Of a stretch of DNA of 64,000 nucleotides, positions 1 to 13,113 are shown in pieces (the first letter of the stretch is position 1; each line of letters begins with the position of its first letter). Location of the stretch: NCBI RefSeq assembly GCF_003627215.1, contig NZ_CP032677.1:3663501-3727500 (forward strand). The letters are read 5' to 3'. A model generated the notes under the pieces. It was not told the origin of the DNA and searched no databases. It worked only from the letters and a program-made list of their open reading frames with translations. Source of the DNA: Pseudomonas sp. Leaf58. Its GTDB lineage: Bacteria > Pseudomonadota > Gammaproteobacteria > Pseudomonadales > Pseudomonadaceae. Made by a program: the position numbers and the translations under genes.

Positions 1-3000
1 ACGAGTGCCCACCAAGCTCGAAGAAGTGGTCGTGCACCCCAACCCGCTCAGCCTTGAGCACATCGGCCCAGATGCCGGCCAGCACCTCCTCCAACTCATT
101 ACGCGGCGCCTGGTAGGCTTGGCTGTGCTGGCCGCCGATGTCGATGGCCGGCAACGCCTTGCGGTCGAGCTTGCCGTTGGCGGTGTGCGGCAGGCTGTCG
201 AACCAGCCCCAATGCAGCGGCACCATGTACTCCGGCAACTCGGCACGCAGGCGCTGCTTGAGCTGCTCCAGCAACGCAGCGTCGGCGGCAATGCCCTGAT
301 GCGCCACCAGGTAGCCCACCAAGTGCTTACCCTTCACGCCCTCCTGCACGCCAACGGCAGCGTCGCGAAGCTCGGCCTGCTCGTGCAAGCGGGCTTCGAT
401 CTCGCCCAGTTCAATGCGGTAGCCGCGAATTTTCACCTGGTGGTCAATGCGCCCGACATACTCCAGCACGCCATCCGGGCGCTGCCGCGCCAGGTCACCG
501 GTGCGGTACAGCCGCTCCCCCGGCGCGCCGTAAGGGTGCGGGATAAATGCCAGCGCAGTGCGCAGCGGGTCGCCGACATAGCCGCGGCCAACGCCCGTGC
601 CAGCCACGCACAGCTCACCGACCGCGCCCAGCGGCACCAGCAGCTGCTCCTCACCCAACAGGTACAGGCGGTTGTTGTCGGTCGGCGTGCCAATTGGCAA
701 GTAACTGCCTTGGGTCGACCCAGCATCGACGCGGAAAAACGCCACATCATCCGAGCACTCTGCCGGGCCGTAGGCGTTGACCAGGCCGATCTGCGGGTAA
801 CGCTGCAGCCACTGCGCCGCCAGCTCCGGCGGCATGGCTTCGCCGGTCGGCAGCATCCAGCGCAGGCCGTCGAGGGCTAGGTGGTCGCTGGCCAGCATGC
901 CCTGTATCAGCGACGGCACGCTTTCCAGCACGGTGATGCCGCTGGCCTGCACATGCGCCAGCAGGCCCTGCGGGTCATGGGCGATGGCGTTTGGCACGAT
1001 CTGTACCTTGGCCCCGAACAGCGGTGCTGCAAGGAACTGCCACACCGAAATATCGAAGCTCTGCGAGGCAGTCTGGGCGATCACGTCCTGCTCGCTAAGG
1101 GCCAGGTACGGCACCTTGCTCAGTTGGTTGTTGAGCATACCGCGCTGCTCCACCATCACCCCTTTCGGCACGCCGGTGGAGCCTGAGGTGTAGATCACAT
1201 AGGCGAGGTTGTCTGGCCCGCTGTGAATGCCCGGGTTATGGCTGGCAAGCTGGCTGGCCTGCACCTCTTCCCATACCAGCAACTGCGGCCGAACCGCTGC
1301 TTGCAGCCCAGCCAGCAACTGTCGCGCTTGCTCGGCACAGGCCGCGCTGCACACCAGCACCGGGGTGCGGCTGAGCTGGACGATGCTTTGCAAGCGCGCC
1401 GCCGGCAGGCTTGGGTCCAGCGGCAGGTAGCCAGCACCGGCCTTGAAGCTGCCGACGATCATGCCCAGCAACGGCAACCCGCGTTCGGCCAACAGCGCTA
1501 CCGGCTGGTCCATGCGCACACCCGCCGCAATCAAGGTATGGCCCAGGCGGTTGGCCGCCAGGTTCAGCCCGGCGTAGTCATAGGACGCTTCCAGGCAACG
1601 GGCCACAGTACGCTGCGGATGCGCGGCAACCTGCGCTTCGAACAGCGCAATGTAGCTTTGCTCCAGCGGATACGCGCGCTGGGTACGGTTGCAGTCTTGC
1701 AGCAGGAAGCGCTGTTCTTCAGCGCCAAGCAACGGCAGCTCGCTCACCTCCCCTGCAAAGCCCTCGACCAGCGCCAGCAGCAAGCGCTTGAACTCGGCCA
1801 GCAGGCGCTCGACGGTCGCGTGGTCAAAGTAACGCTGGTCGAACGACAGGTGCAGGCCCAGCTCATCGCCCGGGTAGCACACTGCCGTCAGCGGGAAGTT
1901 GGTGTGGGTGCGGCCCGAGTCGGAGCTGGCGTTCAGTTGCTGGGCGTGGTCAAGCACGGCGGTTTCCACCGGCGCATTCTCGAACACGAACAGGCTGTCG
2001 AACAGCGGCTGGCCTTTGGGCAGTTCGCTGCAGTCCTGGATCGCCACCAGCGGCAGGTATTCGTACTCGCGCAGCTCCATGTTGCGTTCCAGCAGGCCTT
2101 GCAGCCACTGGCGCACGCTGCAGCGCTGGCCAGCAGCCGGCAATTGCACGCGCAGGGCAACACTGTTGATGAACAGGCCGACAGTGCGCTGCATCTGCGG
2201 CAGGCTTACCGGGCGCCCAGCCACGGTCACGCCGAAGGCCACGTCGCGGTCGCCGCTGTAGCGCGCCAGCACCAAGGCCCAGGCCGCCTGGGCAAAGGTA
2301 TTGACGGTGAGCTGGTGGGCCTGGGCCAGTTCGCGCAGGCGCACGCCGTCGCTCACCGTCAGGCGGGTGTAACAGTCACCCACCAGCATGCCGCTGCCGG
2401 CGTGGTCGTGGCGCAGCGGGCGGTCGCTGGGGATGGCCGTGGCGCGCTCGAAGCCGGCCAGGTTGGCTTGCCACCAGGCCCGCGCGTCATCCAAGCCCTG
2501 GCGTTGCAGCCAGCCGATGTAGTCGCGGTAGCGCGGCGGCACCGGCAGTTGCGCCGGGCGGCCTTCGCCAAGGGCCTGATAGACCTCGAAGAAGTCATTC
2601 ATCAGCAGCGAGCGGCACCAGGCATCGATGAGGATGTGGTGGTTGCTCATCATGAACCAGTAGCGCTCAGCAGCCACCCGCACCAAGCGCAGGTGGAATG
2701 GCGCTTCGCTCAGCAGGGCGAAGCCGGCCTCGCGCTCCTGCTTGTGCAGCGCCTGCAAGCGCTGCTCCTGGGCGGCATCATCAAGGCCGCGCCAGTCCTG
2801 GTAGTCCACCGCCAGCTTGCCCGGTTTGTGGATGATCTGCAGCATCGCCTCGCCGCTGTTCCAGCTGAACGATGCGCGCAGCGCTTCGTGGCGCGCTACC
2901 ACTGCTTGCCAGGCCTGGGCAAAGCGCTCGGGGTCGAGCGCGCTATTGATGCGGTAGCGGTCCTGCATGTAGTACAGGCCGGTGCCCGGCTCTAGCAGGG

Positions 3001-6000
3001 TATGCAGCAGCATGCCTTCTTGCATCGGCGTCAGCGGGTAGACGTCCTCGATCTGCGCAGCCGGTACCGGCAATGCGTCGATTTGCGCCTGGGTCAGGTG
3101 CGCCAGCGGGAAGTCCGACGGGGTGAAGCTGCCGTTGCCATCGGCCAGGCAGTGCGCGACCAGCGCCAGCAGTTCCTGGCGATAGGCCTCGGCCAGGCGG
3201 GCGATGGTCCGCTCGTCATAACGCTCGGCACTGTAAGTCCAGCGCAGTTGCAGGGCACCGCCATAGACCTGGCCATCGACACTCAGCCAGTTGGGCAACG
3301 GGGCATCGAGGTCGTGGGCCAGGCCGGCCGGGGCATCCAGCGGCTGGAACAGTGCCGCGCTGTCGAACTGCTGATCGAACTGGCCCAGGTAGTTGAAGGT
3401 GATGCGCGCCTGCGGCAAGGCCGCCATACGCTCGCGCGCGGGCGCGTCGGCCAGGTAGCGCAGCACGCCGTAGCCCAGGCCCTTGTGCGGCACCTGGCGC
3501 AGTTGCTCCTTGATGTGCTTGATCGAACCGGCCCGCGCTGCATCGTCCTCGCCCGGCAACGGCCGCAAGCTCAGCGGATAAGCATTGGTGAACCAGCCGA
3601 CGCTGCGGGTCAGGTCCAGGTCTTCAAACAAGCCGTCGCGGCCATGGCCTTCGAGCTGCAGCAACACTTCTTCATCGCCGCTCCAGCGGCACACGGTACG
3701 CGCCAGCGCGGTCAGCAGCAGGTCGTTGACGTGGGTGTGGTAAGCCGCCGGGGCCTGCTGCAGCAATTGCCGGGTCTGCGCCACGTCCAGGCCGATGGCC
3801 AGGGTGCGGGCGTGGCGGTGCAGGTTGCCACCCTGCGGGTGATCGCACGGCAGCTCACGGCGCACAGCGCCGAGTTGGCCTTGCCACCAACCCAGCTCGT
3901 CGCGCAGCGAATCGCTGCCGGCATAATTGGCCAGGCGTGCGGCCCAGTCGCCCATGGTGTGGGTTTTGGCCGCCAGCGGCTGGCCACGGTACAGCGCCTG
4001 CAGGTCCTCCAGCAGCACGCGCCAGGACACACCATCGACCACCAGGTGATGGATCGCCAGCAATAGGCGCTGGTTGCCTTGGCCGTCATCTACCAGTAAG
4101 GCGCGCAGCAGCGGGCCTTGCTGCAGGTCGAGGCTGCGCTGCAGGTCGCTGTACAGCGCCTGGCAGTCGGTGAAGTCGGCAACGGTGGCCGCCCACAGCA
4201 ATTGCCCGGCAGCAGGCTGCGCGTATGCAGCTTGCCAGCGGCCCTGGGCCTGGCGGAAGCGCAAGCGCAGGCTGTCGTGGTGTTGCACCAAGGCGTCCAG
4301 TGCCTGCTCCAGGGCTGCTTGCTCCAGCGGCTGGCACACTTCCAACAACAGCGCCTGGTTCCAGTGCTGGGGCTGCGGCACTTCGCTGTCGAAGAACCAG
4401 TGCTGGATTGGCGTCAGGCCGGTCTGGCCCTGGCGCGGGCCTTGGTCGACGCTGCTGCTGGCGTCGCTGTGGCGAACCACTGCCGCCAGGGTCTGGATGG
4501 TCTGGTGCTGGAACAGGTCGCGCGGGGTGAATTGCAAGCCGGCCTGGCGGGCGCGGCTGACCACCTGGATCGACAGGATCGAGTCGCCACCCAGTTCGAA
4601 AAAGTTGTCCTGCACACCAACCCGGGCAACGTTGAGCACGTCGCACCAGATCTGCGCCAACTGCGCTTCTACTGCGTTGCCCGGGGCCTGGTACTGCTGA
4701 CGCGCCTGTTCCAGGTCCGGCAGCGGCAACGCGCGGCGGTCGAGCTTGCCATTGCCCATCAGCGGCAGGCTGTGCAGCAGGACCAGGTGCGCGGGCACCA
4801 TGTAGTCTGGCAGGTGCTGGCGGGCAGCGGCTTTCACCGCTTCACGCAGCAGGCCCTGGGCCTCGCTGTCGCCGCCCGCCTGCTGGCACACCAGGTAGCC
4901 CACCAGTTGCTTGCCGCCCGGCAAGTCGAGGGCCAGCACTACGGCTTGGTCGACCTCGGCATGCGCCTGCAGGCGGCTCTCGATTTCGCCCAGTTCGATG
5001 CGGAAGCCGCGAATCTTCACCTGTTGGTCGGCACGACCGACGTACTCGACCAGGCCATCGCTGCCCAGGCGCACCAGATCACCGGTGCGGTACAGGCGCC
5101 CGCCTTCAACGCTGAACGGGTCGGCGACGAAACGCTCGGCGCTCAGGCCTGGGCGGTCGTGGTAACCCTGGGCCAGGCCCGCACCGCCTATGTATAGCTC
5201 GCCAATGCCACCTTGCGGCAACAGGGCCAGGTCGTCGTCGAGGATGTAGGCCGTGCGGCTACCAATAACCCGGCCAATCGGCACACTGCCCAGCGCCGCT
5301 GGCAGCGTTTCGGGTGCCAGGCAAGCCAACGGCATGACCACCGTTTCGGTCGGGCCATAGGCGTTGAAGAACTGCTGCGGTGCGAAGGCCTGGCGGATGC
5401 GCTGCAGGTGCTCGCCGGTTAGCGCTTCACCACCGGTAATCACCAGGCGTACTGGCAACTGCTCGCCCTGCCCGGCCAGGTACTGCGCCAGTTGGCTGCC
5501 GTAGCTGGGCGTGAAGCCGAGGACGCTCACCTGCTGCTCACGCGCCAGCTGACAGATATCCTCGGCGCCCCACTGGCCCTGAGCGCGCAGCACCACGCGG
5601 GCGCCGCACAGCAGCGGCACCCACAGGCGTTCGCTGGCGGCATCGAAGTTGATCGAATAGAAATGCAGCTCGCAGTCATCGCTGCGCATGCCGAATGCCG
5701 AGATCACCGCCTGGCAGTGCATGGCGAACTCACCGTGGCTGACCACCACACCCTTGGGTTTGCCGGTGGAGCCGGAGGTGTAGATCAGGTAGGCCGTGTG
5801 CTGCGGCAGGTTGAGGTTATCCAGTGGTGCATCGCTGTAGGCCGACAGGCTGGCGGCATCATCTTCCAGGCTCCAGCGCGCTACACCGTCGGGCAACTCG
5901 CCGAGGCTGTGAAGCAACGCGCGCTGGCTTAGCAGCAGGCCGAGGCGGCTGTCTTCGATCATGTAGCGCAGCCGGTCGAGTGGATACTCGGGGTCAAGCG

Positions 6001-9000
6001 GCACATAGGCGCCGCCGGCCTTGAGGATGGCCAACAAGCCAACCACCATCTCCCGCGAGCGCTCCAGCGCCAGGCCCACGCGCACCTGCGGGCCGACACC
6101 GCGCTCGCGCAGGGCGCGGGCCAGGCGGTTGGCCTGCTGGTCGAGTTCGGCATAGGTCATGTGCTGGCCGGCGAAAGTCAACGCAGCGGCCTGCGGTGTG
6201 CGCGCGGCCTGGGCGGCGAACAGGCCGTGCAGGGTCTGGTCAAGGGGCTGACCGTGCTCGCCGTGCAACTGGCCGACCAGCAGCTGCTGCTCGGCGCTGC
6301 TCAGCATCGGCAGCTCGCACAGGCGCTGTTGCGGGTCGTTCAGCAGGCCGACCAGCAGCTGCTGCCAGTGCTCGGCCATGCGCGCGATGCGTGGCTCATC
6401 GAACAGGTCACGGCTGTAAGTCAGGCAGCACCCCAGGCGGCCGTCGAGGTCGGTCACCTCCAGGTACAGGTCAAACTTGGTGGCGCTGGCATCGTTGACC
6501 AGGTAATCCACCTGCATGCCAGCCAGCGTGCGGCTTTGCTGGAAGGCCCAGCGCTGCACGTTGCACATCACCTGGAACAGCGGGTTGTAGGCGCTGCTGC
6601 GTGGAGGCTGCAGCGCCTCCACCAGTTGCTCGAATGGCAGGTCCTGGTGCGACTGGCCGTCGATGGTGGCCTGGCGCACCTGGGCCAGCAGCGCGTTGGC
6701 GGTCATTTGGCCATCCAGCTCACAACGCAGCACCTGGGTGTTGAGGAAGGCGCCAATCAGCCCTTCGCTTTCCGGGCGAATGCGGTTAGCCACCGGCGCG
6801 CCGATGCGCAGGTCGCGCTGGCCGCTGTAACGGTGCAGCAAGGCGGCCAGGGTGGCGGTCATGGTCATGAACAGGGTCAGGCCGCGCTGGCTGTTGAAGG
6901 CATGGACACGGGCGACCAGTGCCGGGTCGAGTTCGAAGCGATACAACTCGCCACGGTGGCTTTGCACCGCCGGCCGCGGGCGGTCGGCAGGCAGCGCCAG
7001 CACCGGGTGCTCATCACCCAACTGAGCCTGCCAGTAGGCCAGCTGACGCGCGCCCTCGCCGCTTTCCAGCCATTGCCGTTGCCACACGCTGTAGTCCAGG
7101 TATTGCACGGGCAATGGCGCCAGCGGCGATTCGCGGTCATCGACGAACGCTTCGTACAACTCGCCCAGTTCACGGGCAAAGATGTCCATGGCCCAACCTT
7201 CGGTGACGATGTGGTGCAAGGTCAGGACAAAGTAGTGCTCGCGTTCCTGAGCCTTGACCAGGCAGGCGCGCAGCAGCGGGCCGCGCTCCAAGTCAAACGG
7301 CTGGTGCGCCTGATCGTCGGCCAGTTGTTGCAGCCGTTGCTGTCGGGCCTCGGCAGGCAAGGTGCTGAAGTCCTGCCAGCCCAGCTGCAGGCTGCTGTCT
7401 TCGGCCACGCACTGGTATGGCACGCCGTCGATGCTGGGGAAGGTGGTGCGCAGGGTTTCGTGGCGCACGCTCAGCGCCTGCAGCGCTCGCTCGAAGGCAT
7501 CTACATGCAGGGCACCGCGCAGCCGCGCCATGCCGCCGACGTTGTAGGCGGGGCTGTCTGGCTGCATGTGCCAAAGGAACCACATGCGCTGCTGCGAGTA
7601 CGACAGTGGCACTGCCTGGCGGCGGTCGACGCGGGCGATCTGGCCTTGCAAGTTGCGCTCACCGGCAGTTCGGATGCGCGCTATCTGCACACAGAAAGCC
7701 CCCAGCTCGCTGGCGTCGAACAGGGCCTTGAGTGGCAACTCGACATCGCAGGCCTGCCGTGTGCGCGAAACGATCTGGGTGGCCAGTAGCGAGTGGCCGC
7801 CGAGGGCAAAAAAATCGTCCTGCAGGCCGACACGCGGCAGGTTCAACACCTCGCGCCAGATGGCGGCGACCTGTTGCTGCAACTCGGTGTGTGGCTCCAC
7901 ATGTTCACGCTGCTGCCACACCGGGGCCGGTAGCGCCTTGCGGTCGACCTTGCCGCTGGGGCCCAGTGGCAGCTGTGCGAGCAGGATGAGTTGTGCCGGC
8001 ACCATGTAAGCCGGTAACTGTTCGGCCAGCACGGCCAACAACGCGGTGGGCTGGGCGCTGCCACAGTAGTAGCCAACCAGTTGCGCGCCAACAGCGTCCT
8101 GATGAACCAGCACCAGCGCCTGTTCGACCCCCGCTTGCGCCAGCAGGCAAGCCTGCACTTCCTCAGGCTCGACACGGAAACCACGCACCTTTACCTGTTG
8201 GTCAAGGCGGCCAAGGTATTCCAGAGCCTCAAGCTGCACCTGCCAGCGGGCACGGTCGCCACTGCGGTACAGGCGCAGGCCATCGCCGTCGACCTGTGGC
8301 ACGAAGCGCTCGGCGGTGAGGCCCGGGCGGCCCAGGTAGCCACGGGCCAGGCCTGCACCGCCGAGGTAGAGCTCGCCCGGTACACCGGGCGCAGTGAGTT
8401 CAAGCTCGTCGTCCAGCACGCGGCACAGCACATTGGCCAGCGGGCGGCCAATCGGCGAGCGCTCGCCATCCGCTGTTTGGCAATGCCAGTGGGTGACGTT
8501 GATGGCGGTTTCGGTCGGGCCGTAGCGGTTGTGCAGCTGCACCTGCGGCAGCACTTGTAGCACACGGTCGCGCAGCGCGGCAGACAGCGCTTCGCCACCG
8601 GAAAACAGCCGGCGCAGGCTGTTACAGGCTGCCGCCTGTGGCTCCTGAACGAACACCTGCAACAACGGCGGCACGAAGTGCAGTGTCGTTACACCGTGGG
8701 CTTGTACCAGCGCGGCGATGCGCTGCGGGTCGCGGTGTTCGCCGGGGCCGGCGAGCACCAATTTGCAGCCTGTCATCAGCGGCCAGAAGCACTCCCACAC
8801 CGAAACGTCGAAGCTGATCGGCGCCTTTTGCATCAGCACATCGCTGTCGTTCAGCGCATAGTTGGCCTGCATCCATTGCAGGCGTTCGGCCAGGGCCGCA
8901 TGGGTGTTGCCTACGCCCTTGGGCTGGCCGGTGGAGCCGGAGGTATAAATCACATAGGCCAGGTTGTCGCCGTGCAAGTGCAGGCCGGGCGCGTGGCTGG

Positions 9001-12000
9001 GCCAGCTGTCCAGGTGCAGTTGGTCGAGGGCGATGACGCTCACCCCTTCGACCTGCGGCAGCGTGCCCAGCAGGCCGCTGTGGCTCAGCAGCAGGCCGGC
9101 GTTGCAGTCGGCAAGCATGTAGGCCAGGCGCTCGGCCGGGTAGTCGACGTCCAGCGGCACGTAGGCGCCGCCGGCCTTGAGAATGGCCAGCAGGCCGACT
9201 AGCAGCTGCGGCGAACGCTCGATGGCAATGGCCACGCAGGTGTCGGGGCCGACGCCTTTGTCGCGCAGGTAATGGGCCAGGCGGTTGGCTTGCTGGTGCA
9301 GTTCGGCATAGTCAAGGCTGCCACCCGCCCACACCAGCGCGGTGCGTTGCGGGGTCAGGCGTGCCTGTTCGTTGAGCTGTTCGACCACCAGGCACTGCGG
9401 CGCCGTGGCCGCTGCCTGGCCCCAACCCAGCAGTTGCGCGCGGCCAGCCTCGTCGAGCAATTGCACCTCGCCCAACGCCCGTTGCGGCGCGGCGCACACC
9501 TGCTGCAGCAGGGCCAGCAGATGCTCGGCCAGGCGCTTGATGGTGCTGGCTTCGAACAGCTCGGCGGCATAGTCAAAAGCCAGGCTCAGGCGGCCTTGGT
9601 GGTCTTCTTCACTGTGCAATTGCAAGTCGAACTTGGCTTCGCGGCTGTGCCACGGCAACTCTTCGGCCAGCAGCCCCGGCAGGCGGCGCAGGGCCGACAG
9701 GTCGCGCTGCTGGTGGTTGAACATGACCTGGAACAGGCCTTGCTCGCGGGCTTCGGGCAGGGCTTCGACCAGCTGCTCGAAGGGTAGGTCCTGATTGGCT
9801 TGGGCATCCAGGGTAGCTTGGCGCACCTGGGCCAGCAGCTGGGTGAAGGGCAGGCGGCCATCAACGTGCGCGCGCAGCACTTGGGTATTGATGAAGAAGC
9901 CAACCATGCCCTGGGTTTCCAGGCGCGGGCGGTTGGCGTTGGGCACCCCGATGCGGATATCGGCCTGGCCGCTGTAGCGGTGCAGCAGGGCCTGCCAGCC
10001 AGCCAGCAAGACCATGAACAGGCTGGTTTGCTGTTCGCGGGCCAGGCCTTTAAGCGCTTCGCCAAGCTTGGCCGGCAGCTTAAGGGTGAAACGCGCGGCG
10101 CGGTGCTCGCGCTGGCGGCTGCGCGGGTGGTCGGTGCACAGGTCGAGCACCGGCAGCTCAGCACCTACTAGTTGTGCCTTCCAGTGTTGCAGTTGGCGTT
10201 CGCCTTCACCGGCGGCCAGCCACTGCCGCTGCCAGTTGCCGTAGTCCGCATACCCCAGGGGCAGCGGCGCCAGGTTGGCTTGCAGGCCCTGGCAGTGGGC
10301 GGCGTACAGTTTGGCGAACTCGTCGAGCAGGATGTTCAGCGACCAGCCGTCAGCGACAATGTGATGCAGGGTCAGCCACAGTTGATGGTCTTCATCGTCC
10401 AGGCGCACCAGCGTCACCCGTAGCAACGGCCCTTGGGTCAGGTCGAACGGCTGGCGGGCCTCGGCTTCACGCTGGGCGGCAACCTGTTCCGGCGCTTGGC
10501 TTTCGAGGTTCAGGTGGTGCAGCTTGAACGGCTGCTGCGCCAAGATGCGCTGAAGCGCCTGCCCCTGTTGCTCACAGAACACGGTACGCAGTGATTCGTG
10601 GCGCGCCACCAGTGCCTCGAAGGCCGCTTGCAGGGCGTTTTCATCCAGATCGCCACGCAGATGCAGGCCGGCCGGGATGTTGTAGGCCGCCGATTGAGGC
10701 TGCAGTTGCCACAGCAACCAAAGGCGATTTTGCGCCAGCGACTGTGGCAGTGCAGCAGCGCGTGGCAAGGTGGCGATGGCCGATGCCTGGTCACCACCTG
10801 CGGCAAGTATCGCGGCCACAGCCTTGCTGTAATCGGCCAGTACCGGCGCGTCGAACAAGGTGCGCAGGCTCAGGTGGATGCCCAGCTCATCAGCCAGGCG
10901 CGCGGTTGCCTGGGTGGCGGCGATGGAGTTGCCGCCCAGCAACAGGAAGTGGTCGTCTGCCGTCAGCGCTTCTACCTGGAGAACGTCGCGCCACACAGCA
11001 GCGATACGCGCCTGCACTCCTTCACCGGCCATATCGGCGGCAACGGCTTCGCTGTTTTCAGGGAAGCGGGCGTAGCAATCGAGGCTGCCATCGTTCATGC
11101 GCAGGCGGCAGGCCGAGCGCTGCAGCTTGCCGCTGGAGGTCTTCGGCAGTGCGCCCGGGTTCAGCAGCAGGACCACGGCCGGGGCCTGGCGGCAGGCGTC
11201 GGCGAGCACTTGGCGCAGGGTCTTGATCAGCGCCTGGGGCGTGCTTGCCTTTTGCACGTTGCGGCTGATTTCTACCGCGACGCCAATGCCCTCCTCGCCC
11301 TGATGCTCGACGGCAAACACCGCCACCCGGCCTTTGCGCAGCACCTCGACTTCACGTTCGAGGGTTTGTTCCAGGTCCTGCGGGTAGAGGTTTTGCCCGC
11401 GTACGATCAGCATGTCTTTCAGGCGCCCGGTAACAAACACTTCACCTTCGCGCATAAAGCCCAGGTCGCCGGTACGCAGCCAGGTCTGGCCGTCCATTGC
11501 GACGAAGGTGGTGGCGCTGGCTTCCGGGTTGCGCCAGTAACCCCGGGCGATGCTCGGGCCGCTGGCCCAGATCTCGCCCACCTGGTGGTCAGCCAACACC
11601 TGCCGGCGTTGGGGGTCGACAATGCGTACCGCATGCCCTGGCTGCGGGTAGCCACAGCTCATCAGCACGCTGCCCTTGCCCGGTTGCGCACGGTTGCCGG
11701 CGAGCGCTTCGGCGTCCAGCTCCAGCGCGGCGATGCCCTGGCCACGGCGGCTACCGCTGACGAACAGGGTGGCTTCGGCCAGGCCGTAGCTGGCGAAGTA
11801 GCTCTGCCGGTCGAAGCCGCAGGCGTGGAACTTGTCGGCGAAGCTGGCCAGGGTGTCTTGGCGGATTGGTTCGGAGCCGGAATAGGCCACGCGCCAGCGG
11901 TTCAGGTCGAGCCCAGTGAGGGACGCGTCGCTGACCCGCTCGCTGCACAGGCGGTAGGCGAAGTCGGGGCCGCCGCTGATGGTACCGCCGTAGTCACTGA

Positions 12001-12769
12001 TGGCCTGCAACCAGCGCAACGGCCGGGCGAGGAAGTAGCCTGGCGACATCAACACGCAAGGTACGCCGCTGAAGATGGGCTGCAGCAGCCCGCCAATCAG
12101 GCCCATGTCGTGGTACAGCGGCAGCCAGCTGACAATCACGTCGTCGGGGTTGAGGTCGATGCCAAAGCCGTGGCGGATCAGCTGCTCGTTGGCCACCAGG
12201 TTGCCATGGCTGACCTGCACGCCTTTGGGCAGGGCGGTGGAGCCGGAGGTGTACTGCAGGAAGGCGATGTCATCACCGTTGAGTACGGGCTCGCGCCAGC
12301 TGGCGGCCAGCGCCGGGTCCAGGCCATCCACGGCCAGCAGCGCGGGAGCGTTGGTCGCCGCCAGGGCGCCCAGGTTCTGGAGGTTGTCGTGCAGGGCGGT
12401 GACGGTCAGCAGCAGGCGCGGTTCGGCGTCGTCGATGATCGACAGCAAGCGCTGCTGGTGGTGCTGGCGTGCGGATTCCGGTGGGTAGGCCGGCACGGCG
12501 ATTACCCCGGCATACAGGCAGCCAAAGAACGCCGCCACGTAGTCTGGCCCGCTGGGGAACAACAGCACTGCCCGGTCGCCGAAGCCGGCTCGCGCTTGCA
12601 AGGCTGCGGCGATGGTACGGGCACGCTGGTCGAGGTCCCGGTAGCTGAGCACGGCCTGCTCGCCGGGCGCGTCGGCCAAAAAGCGCAAGGCGATCTTGTC
12701 CGGGGTCTGCGCGGCGCGTTGCGCCAGGGCCTGGACCAGCGAAAGCGGGAGTTCGAAGGCGTCCGTCAT
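1..12769 (-). CDS. pvdL: Pyoverdine chromophore NRPS PvdL (3' end outside window)
   Basis: Giant non-ribosomal peptide synthetase that starts pyoverdine assembly in the cytoplasm. 4256 codons lie in the window and the frame is still open at the edge. Domains in order (approximate residues): acyl-CoA/AMP ligase 1-580 (motif [11 protein letters not shown]), carrier 590-655 (Ser615 in LGGNS), C1 663-1096 (HHIVADG), A1 1100-1600, carrier (LGGHS about 1659), C2 1716-2155 (HHIVTEG), A2 2170-2670, carrier (LGGDS about 2726), epimerase 2763-3220 ([10 protein letters not shown]), C3 3243-3683, A3 3710-4196, and a carrier whose Ser is the last codon seen. This acyl / Glu / D-Tyr / Dab layout is that of PvdL. 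My hand-read A3 pocket D-I-W-E-L-T-A-D-D-K is the known 2,4-diaminobutyrate code; the Glu and Tyr assignments rest on family and layout. The ATG is preceded by AGGAA. The gene is divergent from pvdS. Confidence 0.95.
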   Translation of the reverse strand, partial: MTDAFELPLSLVQALAQRAAQTPDKIALRFLADAPGEQAVLSYRDLDQRARTIAAALQARAGFGDRAVLLFPSGPDYVAAFFGCLYAGVIAVPAYPPESARQHHQQRLLSIIDDAEPRLLLTVTALHDNLQNLGALAATNAPALLAVDGLDPALAASWREPVLNGDDIAFLQYTSGSTALPKGVQVSHGNLVANEQLIRHGFGIDLNPDDVIVSWLPLYHDMGLIGGLLQPIFSGVPCVLMSPGYFLARPLRWLQAISDYGGTISGGPDFAYRLCSERVSDASLTGLDLNRWRVAYSGSEPIRQDTLASFADKFHACGFDRQSYFASYGLAEATLFVSGSRRGQGIAALELDAEALAGNRAQPGKGSVLMSCGYPQPGHAVRIVDPQRRQVLADHQVGEIWASGPSIARGYWRNPEASATTFVAMDGQTWLRTGDLGFMREGEVFVTGRLKDMLIVRGQNLYPQDLEQTLEREVEVLRKGRVAVFAVEHQGEEGIGVAVEISRNVQKASTPQALIKTLRQVLADACRQAPAVVLLLNPGALPKTSSGKLQRSACRLRMNDGSLDCYARFPENSEAVAADMAGEGVQARIAAVWRDVLQVEALTADDHFLLLGGNSIAATQATARLADELGIHLSLRTLFDAPVLADYSKAVAAILAAGGDQASAIATLPRAAALPQSLAQNRLWLLWQLQPQSAAYNIPAGLHLRGDLDENALQAAFEALVARHESLRTVFCEQQGQALQRILAQQPFKLHHLNLESQAPEQVAAQREAEARQPFDLTQGPLLRVTLVRLDDEDHQLWLTLHHIVADGWSLNILLDEFAKLYAAHCQGLQANLAPLPLGYADYGNWQRQWLAAGEGERQLQHWKAQLVGAELPVLDLCTDHPRSRQREHRAARFTLKLPAKLGEALKGLAREQQTSLFMVLLAGWQALLHRYSGQADIRIGVPNANRPRLETQGMVGFFINTQVLRAHVDGRLPFTQLLAQVRQATLDAQANQDLPFEQLVEALPEAREQGLFQVMFNHQQRDLSALRRLPGLLAEELPWHSREAKFDLQLHSEEDHQGRLSLAFDYAAELFEASTIKRLAEHLLALLQQVCAAPQRALGEVQLLDEAGRAQLLGWGQAAATAPQCLVVEQLNEQARLTPQRTALVWAGGSLDYAELHQQANRLAHYLRDKGVGPDTCVAIAIERSPQLLVGLLAILKAGGAYVPLDVDYPAERLAYMLADCNAGLLLSHSGLLGTLPQVEGVSVIALDQLHLDSWPSHAPGLHLHGDNLAYVIYTSGSTGQPKGVGNTHAALAERLQWMQANYALNDSDVLMQKAPISFDVSVWECFWPLMTGCKLVLAGPGEHRDPQRIAALVQAHGVTTLHFVPPLLQVFVQEPQAAACNSLRRLFSGGEALSAALRDRVLQVLPQVQLHNRYGPTETAINVTHWHCQTADGERSPIGRPLANVLCRVLDDELELTAPGVPGELYLGGAGLARGYLGRPGLTAERFVPQVDGDGLRLYRSGDRARWQVQLEALEYLGRLDQQVKVRGFRVEPEEVQACLLAQAGVEQALVLVHQDAVGAQLVGYYCGSAQPTALLAVLAEQLPAYMVPAQLILLAQLPLGPSGKVDRKALPAPVWQQREHVEPHTELQQQVAAIWREVLNLPRVGLQDDFFALGGHSLLATQIVSRTRQACDVELPLKALFDASELGAFCVQIARIRTAGERNLQGQIARVDRRQAVPLSYSQQRMWFLWHMQPDSPAYNVGGMARLRGALHVDAFERALQALSVRHETLRTTFPSIDGVPYQCVAEDSSLQLGWQDFSTLPAEARQQRLQQLADDQAHQPFDLERGPLLRACLVKAQEREHYFVLTLHHIVTEGWAMDIFARELGELYEAFVDDRESPLAPLPVQYLDYSVWQRQWLESGEGARQLAYWQAQLGDEHPVLALPADRPRPAVQSHRGELYRFELDPALVARVHAFNSQRGLTLFMTMTATLAALLHRYSGQRDLRIGAPVANRIRPESEGLIGAFLNTQVLRCELDGQMTANALLAQVRQATIDGQSHQDLPFEQLVEALQPPRSSAYNPLFQVMCNVQRWAFQQSRTLAGMQVDYLVNDASATKFDLYLEVTDLDGRLGCCLTYSRDLFDEPRIARMAEHWQQLLVGLLNDPQQRLCELPMLSSAEQQLLVGQLHGEHGQPLDQTLHGLFAAQAARTPQAAALTFAGQHMTYAELDQQANRLARALRERGVGPQVRVGLALERSREMVVGLLAILKAGGAYVPLDPEYPLDRLRYMIEDSRLGLLLSQRALLHSLGELPDGVARWSLEDDAASLSAYSDAPLDNLNLPQHTAYLIYTSGSTGKPKGVVVSHGEFAMHCQAVISAFGMRSDDCELHFYSINFDAASERLWVPLLCGARVVLRAQGQWGAEDICQLAREQQVSVLGFTPSYGSQLAQYLAGQGEQLPVRLVITGGEALTGEHLQRIRQAFAPQQFFNAYGPTETVVMPLACLAPETLPAALGSVPIGRVIGSRTAYILDDDLALLPQGGIGELYIGGAGLAQGYHDRPGLSAERFVADPFSVEGGRLYRTGDLVRLGSDGLVEYVGRADQQVKIRGFRIELGEIESRLQAHAEVDQAVVLALDLPGGKQLVGYLVCQQAGGDSEAQGLLREAVKAAARQHLPDYMVPAHLVLLHSLPLMGNGKLDRRALPLPDLEQARQQYQAPGNAVEAQLAQIWCDVLNVARVGVQDNFFELGGDSILSIQVVSRARQAGLQFTPRDLFQHQTIQTLAAVVRHSDASSSVDQGPRQGQTGLTPIQHWFFDSEVPQPQHWNQALLLEVCQPLEQAALEQALDALVQHHDSLRLRFRQAQGRWQAAYAQPAAGQLLWAATVADFTDCQALYSDLQRSLDLQQGPLLRALLVDDGQGNQRLLLAIHHLVVDGVSWRVLLEDLQALYRGQPLAAKTHTMGDWAARLANYAGSDSLRDELGWWQGQLGAVRRELPCDHPQGGNLHRHARTLAIGLDVAQTRQLLQQAPAAYHTHVNDLLLTALARTVCRWSGDEEVLLQLEGHGRDGLFEDLDLTRSVGWFTNAYPLSLRPLPGEDDAARAGSIKHIKEQLRQVPHKGLGYGVLRYLADAPARERMAALPQARITFNYLGQFDQQFDSAALFQPLDAPAGLAHDLDAPLPNWLSVDGQVYGGALQLRWTYSAERYDERTIARLAEAYRQELLALVAHCLADGNGSFTPSDFPLAHLTQAQIDALPVPAAQIEDVYPLTPMQEGMLLHTLLEPGTGLYYMQDRYRINSALDPERFAQAWQAVVARHEALRASFSWNSGEAMLQIIHKPGKLAVDYQDWRGLDDAAQEQRLQALHKQEREAGFALLSEAPFHLRLVRVAAERYWFMMSNHHILIDAWCRSLLMNDFFEVYQALGEGRPAQLPVPPRYRDYIGWLQRQGLDDARAWWQANLAGFERATAIPSDRPLRHDHAGSGMLVGDCYTRLTVSDGVRLRELAQAHQLTVNTFAQAAWALVLARYSGDRDVAFGVTVAGRPVSLPQMQRTVGLFINSVALRVQLPAAGQRCSVRQWLQGLLERNMELREYEYLPLVAIQDCSELPKGQPLFDSLFVFENAPVETAVLDHAQQLNASSDSGRTHTNFPLTAVCYPGDELGLHLSFDQRYFDHATVERLLAEFKRLLLALVEGFAGEVSELPLLGAEEQRFLLQDCNRTQRAYPLEQSYIALFEAQVAAHPQRTVARCLEASYDYAGLNLAANRLGHTLIAAGVRMDQPVALLAERGLPLLGMIVGSFKAGAGYLPLDPSLPAARLQSIVQLSRTPVLVCSAACAEQARQLLAGLQAAVRPQLLVWEEVQASQLASHNPGIHSGPDNLAYVIYTSGSTGVPKGVMVEQRGMLNNQLSKVPYLALSEQDVIAQTASQSFDISVWQFLAAPLFGAKVQIVPNAIAHDPQGLLAHVQASGITVLESVPSLIQGMLASDHLALDGLRWMLPTGEAMPPELAAQWLQRYPQIGLVNAYGPAECSDDVAFFRVDAGSTQGSYLPIGTPTDNNRLYLLGEEQLLVPLGAVGELCVAGTGVGRGYVGDPLRTALAFIPHPYGAPGERLYRTGDLARQRPDGVLEYVGRIDHQVKIRGYRIELGEIEARLHEQAELRDAAVGVQEGVKGKHLVGYLVAHQGIAADAALLEQLKQRLRAELPEYMVPLHWGWFDSLPHTANGKLDRKALPAIDIGGQHSQAYQAPRNELEEVLAGIWADVLKAERVGVHDHFFELGGHS

Positions 12770-12860
12770 GGGGTGTTCCTGCCAGTGTCTGGTGGGGGCG
12801 CGCCGGCTGCTCCGCGAACGTTGGCGGGGCGGCGTGCGGCGGCGGGATGTACACAGGGGA

Positions 12861-12884
12861 ACGGATGGGCGGGGGGAGAAATTA
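12861..12884 (-). promoter_or_regulatory. PvdS-dependent (iron-starvation) promoter of pvdL
   Basis: On the minus strand the sequence reads TAATT, 16 bases, then CGT. The known PvdS promoter is TAAAT-N16/17-CGT, so there is one mismatch with correct spacing. It lies about 90 bp upstream of the pvdL ATG, as expected for the main target of the neighbouring sigma factor. Binding is inferred. Confidence 0.65.
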
Positions 12885-12948
12885 GCGAGATTGGGGGTGA
12901 CCAACGTTGGGGCGGCGTTAGGGCAGCGAGGTGAAGACATTAGAGGTG

Positions 12949-12976
12949 CGGCGCCTGGGAGATCGAGCGCCGCCCA
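12949..12976. repeat. GC-rich repeat fragment, partner at 20768-20795
   Basis: The segment CGGCGCCTG followed by GAGATCGAGCGCCGCCC recurs almost unchanged at about 20768-20795 upstream of ccoN-2. There it continues into a perfect hairpin; here it stops after the first arm. It looks like one copy of a dispersed intergenic repeat, truncated at this site. Confidence 0.55.
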
Positions 12977-13013
12977 ACCCTAGAACCAAACCTACCGCTA
13001 CCAATTACATTTC

Positions 13014-13046
13014 GCATTTGACAATCATTATCATTCTGAATAGCTT
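13014..13046 (+). promoter_or_regulatory. Fur box and promoter of pvdS
   Basis: Bases 13014-13032 match the 19-bp Fur consensus at 14 positions, with the right-hand half AATCATTATC intact. A perfect -35 (TTGACA, 13018-13023) lies inside the box, and a weak -10 (TAGCTT) follows 17 bp later. Iron-loaded Fur bound here would block RNA polymerase, which is the known way pvdS is iron-repressed. Confidence 0.8.
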
Positions 13047-13113
13047 GTCGCCCGTCGTAGGAAGCTTCCCAAATTTGGGTGCGTCCTTTCCCCTCTGTGA
13101 CAAGGTGATTTCC

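Larger units (their letters stand above)
12770..13113. other. Divergent pvdL-pvdS control region
   Basis: This 344-bp gap between the two iron-acquisition genes holds a PvdS-type promoter facing pvdL, a GC-rich repeat fragment, and a Fur box overlapping the pvdS promoter. The three sites are listed separately. I see no gene in the gap. Confidence 0.8.

Noticed and set aside
5-12934. Many long plus-strand frames, up to 778 codons (for example 1223-2995 and 10598-12934)
   Set aside because: They are antisense to pvdL. The minus strand reads without a stop through complete NRPS domains, while the plus-strand products are Gln/His/Arg-rich with no family motif.
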